A DNA stretch of 44,335 nucleotides from Streptomyces montanisoli (lineage in GTDB: Bacteria > Actinomycetota > Actinomycetes > Streptomycetales > Streptomycetaceae): the NCBI RefSeq assembly GCF_017813245.1, contig NZ_JAGIQL010000044.1:1-44335 (forward strand). Reading direction: 5' to 3'. Positions 28,953-41,757 of the stretch are shown piece by piece. The notes below the pieces were generated by a model. That model saw only the letters and a list, made by a program, of their open reading frames with translations. It made no database searches and was not told where the DNA came from. Each line of letters begins with the position of its first letter. The stretch's first letter is position 1. A program made the translations under genes and the position numbers.

Positions 28953-30241
28953 GCGACGACAAGATCCTTATCCGCGGTGCCCGGGTACTCGGCGGCGACC
29001 CGCGGGACGTCCTCGTGGAAGGCGAAACGATCAGCCGGCTCGGTACGGGCCTCGACGCGGACGGCGCCCGCGTCGTCGACGCGGAGGGCTTGATCCTGCT
29101 GCCCGGCCTCGTGGACCTCCACACCCACCTGCGCGAGCCGGGCCGCGAGGACTCCGAGACCGTCCTCACCGGCACCAGGGCCGCCGCCAAGGGCGGCTTC
29201 ACCGCCGTCCACGCCATGGCCAACACGTTCCCCGTCGCCGACACCGCCGGCGTCGTCGAGCAGGTCTGGCGCCTCGGCCAGGCCTCCGGCTACTGCGACG
29301 TGCGCCCCGTCGGCGCCGTCACCGTCGGGCTGGAGGGCAAGCAGCTCGCCGAACTCGGCGCGATGCACGACTCCGCCGCGCAGGTGCGCGTCTTCTCCGA
29401 CGACGGCAAGTGCGTGGACGACGCCGTGATCATGCGGCGCGCCCTGGAGTACGTGAAGGCGTTCGACGGCGTCGTCGCCCAGCACGCCCAGGAGCCGCGG
29501 CTGACCGAGGGCGCCCAGATGAACGAGGGCGCCGTCTCCGCGCAGCTCGGGCTCGGCGGCTGGCCGGCCGTCGCGGAGGAGTCGATCATCGCCCGCGACG
29601 TGCTGCTCGCCGCGCACGTCGGCTCCCGCGTGCACATCTGCCACCTGTCCACCGCGGGCTCCGTCGAGCTCGTGCGCTGGGCGAAGTCCAAGGGCTGGAA
29701 CGTGACCGCCGAGGTCACCCCGCACCACCTGCTGCTCACCGACGAGCTCGTGCGCTCCTACGACCCCGTCTACAAGGTCAACCCGCCGCTGCGCACGGAC
29801 GCGGACGTGATGGCGCTGCGCGAGGCGCTGGCCGACGGCACCATCGACTGCGTCGCCACCGACCACGCCCCCCACCCGCACGAGGACAAGGACTGCGAGT
29901 GGGCGGCCGCCGCCATGGGCATGCTCGGCCTGGAGACCGCGCTGTCCGTCGTGCAGGAGACCATGGTCGACACCGGCCTGATCGACTGGGCGGGCGTCGC
30001 CGACCGGATGTCGATGCGCCCGGCGCGCATCGGCCGCCTCGACGGCCACGGCCGCCCGATCGCCGCGGGTGAGCCCGCGAACCTCGTCCTCGTCGATCCG
30101 GCATACCGTGGAACGGTGGACCCCGCGGGCTTCGTCTCCCGCAGCCGCAACAGCCCCTACGCGGGCCGCGAGCTGCCCGGGCGCGTCACCCACACCTTCC
30201 TGCGGGGCAAGGCCACGGTCACCGACGGGAAACTGGCATGA
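28949..30241 (+). CDS. pyrC: Dihydroorotase
   Basis: Cyclises carbamoyl aspartate to dihydroorotate. 430 residues, the class I, multifunctional-type amidohydrolase. The metal motif [10 protein letters not shown] has His58 and His60. Further ligands are in [15 protein letters not shown] and [11 protein letters not shown] 28949 overlaps the pyrB stop, and the stop overlaps the next gene by four bases. Confidence 0.97.
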   Translation: MSDDKILIRGARVLGGDPRDVLVEGETISRLGTGLDADGARVVDAEGLILLPGLVDLHTHLREPGREDSETVLTGTRAAAKGGFTAVHAMANTFPVADTAGVVEQVWRLGQASGYCDVRPVGAVTVGLEGKQLAELGAMHDSAAQVRVFSDDGKCVDDAVIMRRALEYVKAFDGVVAQHAQEPRLTEGAQMNEGAVSAQLGLGGWPAVAEESIIARDVLLAAHVGSRVHICHLSTAGSVELVRWAKSKGWNVTAEVTPHHLLLTDELVRSYDPVYKVNPPLRTDADVMALREALADGTIDCVATDHAPHPHEDKDCEWAAAAMGMLGLETALSVVQETMVDTGLIDWAGVADRMSMRPARIGRLDGHGRPIAAGEPANLVLVDPAYRGTVDPAGFVSRSRNSPYAGRELPGRVTHTFLRGKATVTDGKLA

Positions 30242-30879
30242 CATCTGCGCACCTCTCCACCCTCCTGCCCGCCGCCACGCTCGCCGAGGACAAGCACTCG
30301 GCGCCCGTGACGGACTGGAGCGGCCGCATCGGCTGGGTCATCGGGCTGCTGATCTTCATCGCGCTCGTGTACTGGCTCATGCGCCAGGGCTGGAAGTGGC
30401 GCGTCAGCCTTCAGTCGGACGTGCCGCCGCTCCTCGCGCTGCCGGAGAACCCGTCCACGGTCAGGATGACCATGAGCGGCCGCTACCACGGCTCCACCAC
30501 CGCGGGGCAGTGGCTCGACCGCGTCGTCGCCCACGGACTCGGCGCCCGCAGCCGCGTCGAGCTCGCCCTCACGGACGACGGCCTCGAGGTCGTACGGCCC
30601 GGCGCGAACGACTTCTTCGTGCCGGCGGGCCGGCTGTGCGAGGCCCGGCTCGACAAGGGCATCGCGGGCAAGGTACTCGCCGAGGGAGGCCTCTTGATCG
30701 TCACCTGGGAGCACGGCGGCAAGCAGCTCGACTCCGGCTTCCGCTCCGACCACTCGGCCGAACACGCCGCCTGGGTCGACGCCCTCACCTCACTGATCGC
30801 GGCCCAGCCGGCCGCGGACCGGGCCGCACGGCCCGGCACCCCTGTCAAGACCGTCACAACGGAAGGCCCCGCACGATGA
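30238..30879 (+). CDS. PH-like domain membrane protein in the pyr operon
   Basis: 213 residues. A short N-terminus, one transmembrane helix (about 30-48, [16 protein letters not shown]), a basic segment, then a soluble beta-rich domain of about 130 residues (from [12 protein letters not shown] to [10 protein letters not shown]) of the bacterial PH-like type. The tail is disordered. It has four-base overlaps on both sides (ATGA with pyrC and with carA), so it is translated as an integral part of the operon. No enzymatic motif is seen and the role is unknown. Confidence 0.88.
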   Translation: MTSAHLSTLLPAATLAEDKHSAPVTDWSGRIGWVIGLLIFIALVYWLMRQGWKWRVSLQSDVPPLLALPENPSTVRMTMSGRYHGSTTAGQWLDRVVAHGLGARSRVELALTDDGLEVVRPGANDFFVPAGRLCEARLDKGIAGKVLAEGGLLIVTWEHGGKQLDSGFRSDHSAEHAAWVDALTSLIAAQPAADRAARPGTPVKTVTTEGPAR

Positions 30880-32016
30880 CCCCCTCGTCCACCCGGGGAA
30901 CCGCACGCAGGCAGGCGCCCCCCGCCGTACTCGTCCTGGAGGACGGCCGCAGTTTCCGCGGCCGCGCCTACGGGGCCGTGGGGGAGACCTTCGGCGAGGC
31001 CGTGTTCTCCACCGGCATGTCCGGCTACCAGGAAACCCTGACCGACCCCTCGTACCACCGCCAGGTCGTCGTCATGACGGCCCCGCACGTCGGCAACACC
31101 GGCGTCAACGACGAGGACCGCGAGTCGCGCAAAATCTGGGTCTCCGGCTACGTCGTGCGCGACCCCGCGCGCACCCCGTCGAGCTGGCGCTCGCGCCGCA
31201 CCCTCGACGACGAGCTGACCGAGCAGGGCGTCGTCGGCATCAGCGGCATCGACACCCGCGCCCTCACCCGCCACCTGCGCGAGCGCGGCGCCATGCGCGT
31301 GGGCATCTTCTCGGGCGACGCCCTCGCCGACGAGACCACCCTGCTCGGGCGCGTCAGGCAGGCACCCGGGATGACCGGCGCGGAACTGTCCAGTGAGGTC
31401 ACCACCGCCGAGCCGTACGTGGTGCCCGCGATCGGCGAGAAGCGCTTCACCGTCGCCGCCATCGACCTCGGCATCAAGGGCATGACCCCGCACCGCATGG
31501 CCGAGCGCGGCATCGAGGTGCACGTCCTGCCGGCCACCGCGACGCTCGACGAGGTGTACGCGGTCGACCCCGACGGCGTCTTCCTCGCCAACGGCCCCGG
31601 CGACCCGGCGACGGCCGACCTGACCGTCGTCAAGGGCGTCCTGGAGCGCTCCACGCCGCTGTTCGGGATCTGCTTCGGCAACCAGCTGCTCGGCCGCGCG
31701 CTCGGCTTCGGCACGTACAAGCTCAAGTACGGCCACCGCGGCATCAACCAGCCGGTCCAGGACCGCACCACGGGCAAGGTCGAGGTGACCGCGCACAACC
31801 ACGGCTTCGCCGTCGACGCGCCGCTCGACCGCGCCTCCGAGACGCCCTACGGCCTCGCCGAGGTCACCCACGTCTGCCTCAACGACGACGTGGTCGAGGG
31901 CCTGCGCCTGCTCGACCGGCCCGTCTTCAGCGTCCAGTACCACCCCGAGGCGGCCGCGGGCCCGCACGACGCCGCGTACCTGTTCGACCGCTTCACCCAG
32001 CTCATGGAGGACCAGC

Positions 32017-32024
<8 letters not shown>
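30876..32024 (+). CDS. carA: Carbamoyl-phosphate synthase small subunit
   Basis: The glutaminase subunit that supplies ammonia to CarB. 382 residues. The N-terminal CPSase domain contains [13 protein letters not shown]. The class I amidotransferase domain has nucleophile Cys266 in GICFGNQ and His356/Glu358 in HPEAAAGP. It overlaps the PH-like gene by four bases at its start and carB by eight at its end. Confidence 0.98.
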
Positions 32025-35328
<3,304 letters not shown>

Positions 35329-35336
35329 GCCGCCGC

Positions 35337-36446
35337 ATGTACGCGCTCTTCTTCCGGCTCTTCTTCCGGCGCATGGACGCCGAGCGTGCGCACCGCACCG
35401 CGTTCCGGTGGATCCGGCTCGCGGTGCGGGTCCCGGTCCTGCGCACGTACGTGGCGGCCGCGCTCGCGCCCCGGTACACGGGGCTGCGCACCGAGGCGCT
35501 CGGGCTGCGGATGCACGGCCCGTTCGGGCTCGCCGCGGGGTTCGACAAGAACGCCGTCGCGATCGACGGCATGGCCATGCTGGGCTTCGACCACGTCGAG
35601 ATCGGCACGGTCACCGCGCGGCCCCAGCCGGGCAACCCGCCGAGGCGGCTGTTCCGGCTGGTGCCCGACCGCGCCCTGATCAACCGCATGGGGTTCAACA
35701 ACGACGGCTCCGCCGCGGTCGCGGCCCGGCTCCGGGCGCGCCGCGAGGTCTTCCGCACCGTCGTCGGCGTCAACATCGGCAAGACGAAGGTGGTCCCGGA
35801 GGACGAGGCCGTCGGCGACTACGTCACCTCGGCGGAGCGGCTCGCGCCGCACGCCGACTACCTGGTCGTCAACGTCAGCTCGCCCAACACGCCCGGCCTG
35901 CGCGATCTCCAGGCCGTCGACCGCCTCAGGCCGCTGCTGGCCGCCGTGCGGGACGCGGCGGACCGCTCGGTGCCCGGGCGGCGCGTCCCGCTGCTGGTCA
36001 AGATCGCGCCCGATCTCGCCGACGACGACATCGACGCGGTCGCCGACCTGGCCGTCGACCTCGGCCTCGACGGGATCATCGCCACCAACACCACCATCGC
36101 GCGCGACGGCCTCGGGCTGACGTCGCCCGCCGGCCTGACCGGCGAGACCGGCGGCCTGTCCGGCGCACCGCTGAAGCGGCGCTCGCTCGAGGTGCTCAGG
36201 CGGCTGTACGCGCGCGTCGGCGACCGCCTCACGCTCGTGGGCGTCGGGGGAGTGGAGGACGCCGAGGACGCGTGGGAGCGGATCCTCGCGGGCGCCACGC
36301 TCGTCCAGGGCTACAGCGCCTTCATCTACGAGGGCCCGTTCTGGGCGCGCGCCATCCACAAGGGGCTCGACGCGCGGCTGGCCGCCAGCCCGTACAGGAC
36401 GCTCGCCGACGCAGTCGGCGCCGACGTGAGGAAGGTGGCCGCGTGA
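35337..36446 (+). CDS. pyrD: Dihydroorotate dehydrogenase, class 2 (quinone)
   Basis: Oxidises dihydroorotate to orotate, passing electrons to quinone. 369 residues. The N-terminal amphipathic and hydrophobic region ([19 protein letters not shown]) is the membrane/quinone-tunnel extension of class 2 enzymes. GFDKNA, the INRMGFNN loop, and [14 protein letters not shown] with the catalytic serine are present. The ATG at 35337 is eight bases after carB; AGGGAGG upstream lies inside the end of carB. Confidence 0.96.
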   Translation: MYALFFRLFFRRMDAERAHRTAFRWIRLAVRVPVLRTYVAAALAPRYTGLRTEALGLRMHGPFGLAAGFDKNAVAIDGMAMLGFDHVEIGTVTARPQPGNPPRRLFRLVPDRALINRMGFNNDGSAAVAARLRARREVFRTVVGVNIGKTKVVPEDEAVGDYVTSAERLAPHADYLVVNVSSPNTPGLRDLQAVDRLRPLLAAVRDAADRSVPGRRVPLLVKIAPDLADDDIDAVADLAVDLGLDGIIATNTTIARDGLGLTSPAGLTGETGGLSGAPLKRRSLEVLRRLYARVGDRLTLVGVGGVEDAEDAWERILAGATLVQGYSAFIYEGPFWARAIHKGLDARLAASPYRTLADAVGADVRKVAA

Positions 36447-37306
36447 GCGGTTCGGAGCCGGAGCCCTTCGGGGCGCGCCTGCGGCGTGCCATGGACACGC
36501 GCGGCCCGCTGTGCGTGGGCATCGACCCGCACGCCTCGCTGCTCGCCTCCTGGGGATTGCCGGACGATGTGGGCGGCCTCGAGCGGTTCGCCCGCACGAC
36601 GGTGGAGGCGCTGGCCGACCGTGTCGCCGTGCTCAAGCCGCAGTCGGCGTTCTTCGAGCGCTTCGGCTCGCGCGGCGTCGCGGTCCTGGAGCGGACCGTG
36701 GCCGACGCGCGCGCGGCGGGCGCGCTGGTCCTGATGGACGCGAAGCGCGGCGACATCGGCTCCACGATGGCCGCCTACGCGTCGGCGTACCTGGAGAAGG
36801 GGTCGCCGCTGTTCTCGGACGCCGTGACGCTCTCGCCGTACCTGGGGTTCGGCTCGCTGCGTCCCGCGCTCGACGCGGCGGCGGCCTCGGGCGCCGGCGT
36901 CTTCGTGCTCGCGCTGACGTCGAACCCGGAGGGCGCGTCGGTGCAACGCGCGACCGCCGCGGACGGCAGGTCGCTCGCGCAGGTGGTGCTCGACCACATC
37001 GCGGCGGAGAACGCGGGAGCCGTTCCGCTCGGCTCCGTGGGCGCGGTCGTCGGCGCGACCCTTGGCGACGCGGGCGCCGACCTCAACGTGAACGGCCCGC
37101 TGCTCGCCCCCGGCATCGGCGCGCAGGGCGCCACCCCGGCCGACCTTCCCGCGCTCTTCGGGGCCGCGGCCGGGGACGTGGTGCCCAGCGTGAGCCGCGG
37201 AATCCTGCGTTCCGGGCCCGCTGCGGCGGCGCTCAGGGACGCCGCCGACCGCTTCCGTGACGAGGTGAGGGCGGCTGTGGGTCCCCGGAATGAGGAGTTC
37301 AGGTAG
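36443..37306 (+). CDS. pyrF: Orotidine 5'-phosphate decarboxylase
   Basis: The last step to UMP. 287 residues, the type 2 (mycobacterial-like) enzyme. The catalytic Lys-Asp motif is [18 protein letters not shown] near the N-terminus and SVSRGI near the C-terminus are also typical. GTG 36443 overlaps the pyrD stop (GTGA). pyrE is not in the window. No obvious strong terminator follows. Confidence 0.96.
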   Translation: MSGSEPEPFGARLRRAMDTRGPLCVGIDPHASLLASWGLPDDVGGLERFARTTVEALADRVAVLKPQSAFFERFGSRGVAVLERTVADARAAGALVLMDAKRGDIGSTMAAYASAYLEKGSPLFSDAVTLSPYLGFGSLRPALDAAAASGAGVFVLALTSNPEGASVQRATAADGRSLAQVVLDHIAAENAGAVPLGSVGAVVGATLGDAGADLNVNGPLLAPGIGAQGATPADLPALFGAAAGDVVPSVSRGILRSGPAAAALRDAADRFRDEVRAAVGPRNEEFR

Positions 37307-37526
37307 AGCTTTGAGCCAAAAAGAGGTGCAGAATGTCGGAAATGTACCGGTCGGGCGATGCTGACCAGGGAGTTTTCCCCTGTTCTCGCTGACTCCGGCG
37401 GTCCTGGCCGATAGTCTCCCCACCAGAGCCAACGGGCGAAGCCTTCGCCCGCGGCTCGCCTGGTGCGGGACGACAGTCTCCGCACGGGTCCGTATCCGAC
37501 AGTTCGACATCCGAGGTGACGTAGGC
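37307..37526 (+). promoter_or_regulatory. sIHF promoter/leader region (220 bp)
   Basis: TAGTCT in 37410-37423 is a -10-like element. A 14-bp imperfect copy of that block (gatagtctccccac / gacagtctccgcac) lies at 37472-37485. Between them is a perfect 8-bp hairpin (37433-37440 with 37444-37451). Any transcript starting near 37424 has a leader of about 100 bases. No gene is seen here. Confidence 0.45.
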
Positions 37527-37850
37527 GTGGCTCTTCCGCCCCTTACCCCTGAACAGCGCAAAGCCGCGCTCGACAAGGCCGCCGCGGCTCGCAAGGAGCG
37601 GGCCGAGGTCAAGAATCGACTCAAGCACTCCGGCGCGTCCCTGCACGACGTCATCAAGCAGGGGCAGGAGAACGACGTCATCGGCAAGATGAAGGTCTCC
37701 GCCCTGCTCGAGTCGCTGCCCGGCGTCGGCAAGGTCCGCGCCAAGCAGATCATGGAGCGTCTCGGCATCTCCGAGAGCCGCCGCGTGCGCGGCCTCGGGT
37801 CCAACCAGATCGCTTCGCTCGAGCGCGAGTTCGGCTCCACCCCCGCCTGA
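37527..37850 (+). CDS. sihf: Streptomyces integration host factor (sIHF)
   Basis: A small basic nucleoid-associated protein that binds and bends duplex DNA and affects supercoiling, development and antibiotic production; unrelated to E. coli IHF. 107 residues. A long N-terminal helix (MALPPLTPEQRKAALDKAAA) leads to a helix-two-turns-helix module containing LPGVGKVRAKQIMERLGI, ending REFGSTPA. GTG 37527 follows GAGGTG by eight bases. The mycobacterial orthologue is mIHF. Confidence 0.97.
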   Translation: MALPPLTPEQRKAALDKAAAARKERAEVKNRLKHSGASLHDVIKQGQENDVIGKMKVSALLESLPGVGKVRAKQIMERLGISESRRVRGLGSNQIASLEREFGSTPA

Positions 37851-37872
37851 GAAGTCCCATGAGAGCTTCCAT

Positions 37873-37896
37873 GGTTCCCGGGCACTCCCGGGAACC
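37873..37896 (+). terminator. sIHF terminator, overlapping the gmk promoter
   Basis: A perfect 10-bp stem (37873-37882 with 37887-37896) has a 4-base loop 22 bases after the sIHF stop. Its right arm ends two bases before the gmk -10 element, so the hairpin DNA occupies the spacer and -35 zone of gmk. Confidence 0.8.
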
Positions 37897-37898
37897 TG

Positions 37899-37904
37899 GA
37901 TAAT
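37899..37904 (+). promoter_or_regulatory. Candidate -10 box of gmk (leaderless)
   Basis: GATAAT (close to TATAAT) ends six bases before the gmk ATG. There is no ribosome binding site between, consistent with a leaderless transcript. Confidence 0.55.
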
Positions 37905-37910
37905 CGCTGC

Positions 37911-38474
37911 ATGGCAGCAGAGGTACGTCAGCGGCTGACCGTGCTCTCCGGACCCTCCGGGGTCGGCAAGAGCACGGTCGTCGCCCACATGCGCAAGGCT
38001 CATCCCGAGGTGTGGCTCTCGGTGTCGGCCACGACAAGGAAGCCACGCCCCGGCGAGCGCCACGGCGTCCAGTACTTCTTCGTCACGGACGACGAGTTCG
38101 ACAAGCTCGTCGCCAACGGCGAGCTGCTGGAGTGGGCACAGTTCGCCGGCAACCGCTACGGGACGCCCAGGGCCGCCGTCATGGACCGGCTCGACGCGGG
38201 CGCGCCCGTGCTGCTGGAGATCGACCTCCAGGGCGCGAGGCAGGTCAAGGAGTCCATGCCGGACTCCCGCCTCGTCTTCCTCGCGCCGCCGGACTGGGAC
38301 GAGCTGGTGCGCAGGCTGACCGGGCGCGGCACCGAGCCGCCCGACGTGATCGAGCGCAGGCTCGCCGCGGCGCGGGTCGAGCTCGCCGCCGAGCCGGAGT
38401 TCGACACCACCCTCGTCAACACCTCCGTCGAGGACGTCGCGCGCGAGCTGCTAGCCTTGCTGGCAGTGTCCTGA
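37911..38474 (+). CDS. gmk: Guanylate kinase
   Basis: Phosphorylates GMP to GDP. 187 residues. The P-loop GPSGVGKST is at 14-22. The GMP-binding region [21 protein letters not shown], then [13 protein letters not shown], and [11 protein letters not shown] follow, with the usual lid arginines. The ATG at 37911 has no ribosome binding site and closely follows a -10-like GATAAT. Bacterial guanylate kinases can be (p)ppGpp targets, of interest with rel in the same region. Confidence 0.96.
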   Translation: MAAEVRQRLTVLSGPSGVGKSTVVAHMRKAHPEVWLSVSATTRKPRPGERHGVQYFFVTDDEFDKLVANGELLEWAQFAGNRYGTPRAAVMDRLDAGAPVLLEIDLQGARQVKESMPDSRLVFLAPPDWDELVRRLTGRGTEPPDVIERRLAAARVELAAEPEFDTTLVNTSVEDVARELLALLAVS

Positions 38475-38502
38475 ATCCCGTTCTTTCTTCGGAAGGCCAA
38501 GA

Positions 38503-38775
38503 GTGTCCTCTTCCATGACCCCACCCGAGGGCATCATCAACCCGCCGATCGACGAGCTGCTTGAGGCCACGGACTCCAAGTACAGCCTGGTGATCTACGC
38601 GGCCAAGCGTGCGCGCCAGATCAACGCGTACTACTCGCAGCTCGGTGAGGGCCTGCTGGAGTACGTCGGCCCGCTCGTGGACACCCACGTGCACGAGAAG
38701 CCCCTCTCGATCGCCCTGCGCGAGATCAACGCGGGGCTGCTGACCTCCGAGGCCATCGAGGCCCCGGCCCAGTAA
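38503..38775 (+). CDS. rpoZ: RNA polymerase omega subunit
   Basis: An accessory RNA polymerase subunit that assists beta' assembly; its loss affects Streptomyces development and secondary metabolism. 90 residues, the normal length here, with [20 protein letters not shown] at the N-terminus and the AKRARQIN helix. GTG 38503 follows GGAAGG (38491-38496) by six bases; the ATG at 38515 is an alternative. TAGCCT at 38452-38457, inside the end of gmk, is a possible own promoter. Confidence 0.96.
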   Translation: MSSSMTPPEGIINPPIDELLEATDSKYSLVIYAAKRARQINAYYSQLGEGLLEYVGPLVDTHVHEKPLSIALREINAGLLTSEAIEAPAQ

Positions 38776-38808
38776 TCGCCCGCATCGGTCATATGATCGA
38801 CGCGTTGT

Positions 38809-38842
38809 CCACAGGCCCGGCAGACGTCTGCCGGGCCTGTGG
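38809..38842 (+). terminator. rpoZ terminator, 17-bp perfect palindrome
   Basis: Bases 38809-38825 are fully complementary to 38826-38842 with no unpaired centre. It lies 34 bases after the rpoZ stop and 70 bases before coaBC. As RNA it makes a very stable hairpin with a small loop. Confidence 0.8.
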
Positions 38843-38911
38843 TGTGTCATGGGAGCAGGCGGTACGCGGGTGCGGCCGCCGCGGTCGAAGCGGGAGCGGG
38901 GAGCGGGAGAC

Positions 38912-40123
38912 ATGGTGGAGAAGCCGAGGGTCGTCCTTGGGGTGGCCGGCGGGATCGCCGCGTACAAGGCGTGCGAGCTGCTGCGCCGCCTCACGGAGTC
39001 GGGACACGACGTGACGGTCGTGCCGACGGCGTCGGCACTGCGGTTCGTGGGCGCCGACACCTGGTCCGCGCTCTCGGGCCATCCCGTCTCCACGGAGGTG
39101 TGGGAGGACGTGCACGAGGTCCCGCACGTGCGGATCGGCAAGGCGGCCGACCTCGTCGTCGTCGCGCCGGCCACGGCCGACCTGCTGGCGAGGGCGTCCC
39201 ACGGCCTCGCCGACGACCTGCTGACCAACACCCTGCTCACGGCGCGCTGCCCCGTCGTGTTCGCGCCCGCCATGCACACCGAGATGTGGGAGCACCCCGC
39301 CACCCGGGAGAACGTGGCGGCGCTGCGCCGCAGGGGCGCCGTGGTCGTCGAGCCCGCCGTGGGCAGGCTCACCGGCGTCGACACGGGCAAGGGCAGGCTG
39401 CCCGACCCGGGCGAGATCTTCGAGGTGTGCCGCGCGGCGCTGGCGCGCGGCGCCCAGAGCCCCGACCTCGCGAGGCGCCACGTGGTGGTCAGCGCCGGGG
39501 GCACGCGCGAGCCGCTCGACCCGGTGCGCTTCCTCGGCAACCGCTCCTCGGGCAGGCAGGGCTTCGCCCTGGCGAGGACGGCCGTGGCGCGCGGCGCCCG
39601 GGTGACCCTCATCGAGGCCAACACGGGCATGACGGACCCGGCGGGTGCCGACGTCGTCCACGTCGGGACCGCGCTGGAGTTGCGCGACGCGGCGCTCAAG
39701 GCGGCCGCCGACGCGGACGCGGTGGTGATGGCCGCCGCGGTCGCCGACTTCCGCCCGGCCGCCTACGCGCAGGGCAAGATCAAGAAGCGGGACGGCGTGG
39801 AGCCCGAGCCGCTGGCGCTGGTGCGCAACCCGGACATCCTCGCGGCGCTCGCGGCCGAGCGCCCCGCGCCCGGCCAGGTGGTCGTCGGCTTCGCGGCGGA
39901 GACGGACGACGTGCTGGCCAACGGGCGCGCGAAGCTGCGGCGCAAGGGGTGCGACCTGCTCGTGGTCAACGAGGTCGGCGCGCACAAGACGTTCGGCGCC
40001 GCGGAGAACGAGGCGGTGGTCCTGGCCGCGGACGGCGGCGAGACGCCGGTGCCGTACGGCCCGAAGGAGGCACTGGCCGACACGGTCTGGGACCTGGTCG
40101 TGGAGCGGCTCGTCACGCCGTGA
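38912..40123 (+). CDS. coaBC: Bifunctional phosphopantothenoylcysteine decarboxylase/synthetase
   Basis: Two steps of coenzyme A synthesis. 403 residues. The N-terminal CoaC flavoprotein domain has GVAGGIAAYKACE, the conserved His in VPHVRIGKAADL, and PAMHTEMW (the PxMN motif with His, as I recall it in other actinobacteria). The C-terminal CoaB domain has SAGGTREPLDPVRFLGN, AAAVADFRP and KIKK. ATG 38912 follows GGGGAG (38898-38903) by eight bases. Upstream in-frame codons to 38849 look non-homologous. Confidence 0.95.
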   Translation: MVEKPRVVLGVAGGIAAYKACELLRRLTESGHDVTVVPTASALRFVGADTWSALSGHPVSTEVWEDVHEVPHVRIGKAADLVVVAPATADLLARASHGLADDLLTNTLLTARCPVVFAPAMHTEMWEHPATRENVAALRRRGAVVVEPAVGRLTGVDTGKGRLPDPGEIFEVCRAALARGAQSPDLARRHVVVSAGGTREPLDPVRFLGNRSSGRQGFALARTAVARGARVTLIEANTGMTDPAGADVVHVGTALELRDAALKAAADADAVVMAAAVADFRPAAYAQGKIKKRDGVEPEPLALVRNPDILAALAAERPAPGQVVVGFAAETDDVLANGRAKLRRKGCDLLVVNEVGAHKTFGAAENEAVVLAADGGETPVPYGPKEALADTVWDLVVERLVTP

Positions 40124-40210
40124 CCGGCGGGAGCCACCGGGTGGTCCGCATGATGGTCATGCGTCCCGCATCGTGGACGGCGCGCCGAAGGCCGAAAAGC
40201 GACATCGCCC

Positions 40211-40251
40211 GGTGCGGGAGGCGGGAAACCCCGTTCTCCCGGCCCCGCACC
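40211..40251 (+). terminator. Terminator-like hairpin after coaBC
   Basis: Bases 40211-40218 pair with 40244-40251 (8 bp). After an internal loop, 40222-40226 pairs with 40237-40241. It lies 87 bases after the coaBC stop. Confidence 0.55.
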
Positions 40252-40376
40252 GCCCCGTAAGACGGCACACACCGCGCTCACGGAGCGAGATGCCTGGACT
40301 CCTGGCGCGGGGTGCCGGATAAACTGACGGCGGAGCGTGGCCGGGCGCAGCCTCCAGCCGCGCTACCAGTAGAAAG

Positions 40377-40398
40377 TGATCAGCTGATCGGCTGATCA
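40377..40398 (+). promoter_or_regulatory. Near-perfect 22-bp palindrome in the metK leader
   Basis: TGATCAGC (40377-40384) and GCTGATCA (40391-40398) are exact complements, and the six bases between are nearly symmetric. A TGATC core occurs three times (40377, 40385, 40393). The element begins 52 bases after TAAACT (40320-40325) and 32 bases before the start codon. It could be an operator or a leader hairpin. Confidence 0.45.
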
Positions 40399-40429
40399 GT
40401 CAGCAGCCGCTGCAACCTCAGGGAGCGAT

Positions 40430-41653
40430 GTGTCCCGCCGTCTGTTCACCTCGGAGTCCGTGACCGAGGGTCACCCCGACAAGATCGCTGACCAGATCAG
40501 CGACACCATCCTCGACGCGCTCCTCACCGAGGACCCGTCCTCGCGCGTCGCCGTGGAGACCTTGATCACCACGGGTCTCGTCCACGTCGCCGGCGAGGTG
40601 ACCACCAAGGCGTACGCGCCGATCGCGCAGCTCGTGCGCAACAAGATCCTGGAGATCGGCTACGACTCCTCGAAGAAGGGCTTCGACGGCGCGTCCTGCG
40701 GCGTCTCCGTCTCCATCGGCGCGCAGTCCCCCGACATCGCGCAGGGCGTCGACGCCGCGTACGAGAACCGGGTCGCGGGCGCCACCGAAGGCCGCGAGGT
40801 CGACGACCTGGACAAGCAGGGCGCGGGCGACCAGGGCCTGATGTTCGGCTACGCGTGCGACGAGACGCCCGAGCTGATGCCGCTGCCGATCTACCTGGCG
40901 CACCGGCTGTCCCGCCGGCTGTCCGAGGTCCGCAAGAACGGCACCATCCCCTACCTGCGTCCCGACGGCAAGACGCAGGTCACCATCGAGTACGACGGCG
41001 ACAAGGCGCTCCGCCTCGACACGGTCGTGGTCTCCTCGCAGCACGCGTCCGACATCGACCTGGACTCGCTGCTCGCGCCCGACATCCGCGAGTTCGTCGT
41101 CGAGCACGTGCTCCAGCAGCTCGTCGAGGACGGCATCAAGCTGGACACCGACGGCTACCGCCTGCTGGTCAACCCGACGGGCCGGTTCGAGATCGGCGGT
41201 CCGATGGGCGACGCGGGCCTGACCGGCCGCAAGATCATCATCGACACGTACGGCGGCATGGCACGCCACGGCGGCGGCGCCTTCTCGGGCAAGGACCCGT
41301 CGAAGGTCGACCGCTCCGCCGCGTACGCGATGCGCTGGGTCGCGAAGAACGTCGTCGCGGCGGGCCTCGCCTCCCGCTGCGAGGTCCAGGTCGCCTACGC
41401 GATCGGCAAGGCCGAGCCCGTGGGCCTCTTCGTGGAGACGTTCGGCACCGCGACCGTCGACCACGAGAAGATCGAGAAGGCCATCAGCCAGGTCTTCGAC
41501 CTGCGCCCGGCCGCCATCATCCGCGACCTCGACCTGCTCCGCCCGATCTACGCGAAGACGGCGGCGTACGGCCACTTCGGCCGCGAGCTCCCCGAGTTCA
41601 CCTGGGAGCACGCGGACCGCGTCGACGCGCTCCGCGAGGCCGCGGGCGTCTGA
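40430..41653 (+). CDS. metK: S-adenosylmethionine synthetase
   Basis: Makes SAM from methionine and ATP. 407 residues. [19 protein letters not shown] at the N-terminus binds ATP and Mg; [10 protein letters not shown] is at 131-140; [19 protein letters not shown] is the phosphate/metal loop. GTG 40430 follows AGGGAG by about five bases. In Streptomyces metK dosage influences antibiotic production. Confidence 0.98.
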   Translation: MSRRLFTSESVTEGHPDKIADQISDTILDALLTEDPSSRVAVETLITTGLVHVAGEVTTKAYAPIAQLVRNKILEIGYDSSKKGFDGASCGVSVSIGAQSPDIAQGVDAAYENRVAGATEGREVDDLDKQGAGDQGLMFGYACDETPELMPLPIYLAHRLSRRLSEVRKNGTIPYLRPDGKTQVTIEYDGDKALRLDTVVVSSQHASDIDLDSLLAPDIREFVVEHVLQQLVEDGIKLDTDGYRLLVNPTGRFEIGGPMGDAGLTGRKIIIDTYGGMARHGGGAFSGKDPSKVDRSAAYAMRWVAKNVVAAGLASRCEVQVAYAIGKAEPVGLFVETFGTATVDHEKIEKAISQVFDLRPAAIIRDLDLLRPIYAKTAAYGHFGRELPEFTWEHADRVDALREAAGV

Positions 41654-41701
41654 GAGGCCGCCGGCTTCTGACCGTCCGACCGGCCCGCACGGCAGCATTG
41701 T

Positions 41702-41743
41702 CGGGGCCCGGCCCCTCCGCCTCGGCGGGGGGACCGGGCCCCG
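41702..41743 (+). terminator. metK terminator, overlapping the next promoter
   Basis: A perfect 10-bp outer stem (41702-41711 with 41734-41743) continues inward through further GC pairs (including 41717-41721 with 41724-41728). The right arm ends one base before the -10-like element of the YciI-like gene. Confidence 0.8.
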
Positions 41744-41744
41744 A

Positions 41745-41750
41745 TAGCGT
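41745..41750 (+). promoter_or_regulatory. Candidate -10 box of the YciI-like gene (leaderless)
   Basis: TAGCGT fits TAnnnT and ends seven bases before the ATG at 41758. No ribosome binding site is present. Confidence 0.5.
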
Positions 41751-41757
41751 GTGGCGC

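Larger units (their letters stand above)
40124..40429 (+). promoter_or_regulatory. coaBC-metK intergenic region (306 bp)
   Basis: No gene is recognised. It holds a terminator-like hairpin (40211-40251), a candidate -10 box TAAACT (40320-40325), a near-perfect 22-bp palindrome (40377-40398) and the metK ribosome binding site AGGGAG around 40420. I see no match to a known SAM or SAH riboswitch, though I could not fold it. Confidence 0.5.

Noticed and set aside
38849..38911. An extended coaBC start at 38849
   Set aside because: The extra 21 residues are Arg/Gly-rich and begin just after the rpoZ terminator. The ATG at 38912 has a well-spaced GGGGAG and fits family N-termini.
40124..40429. A SAM or SAH riboswitch before metK
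   Set aside because: I could not find the conserved cores of known classes; the only clear structures are a terminator-like hairpin and the TGATCAGC dyad.
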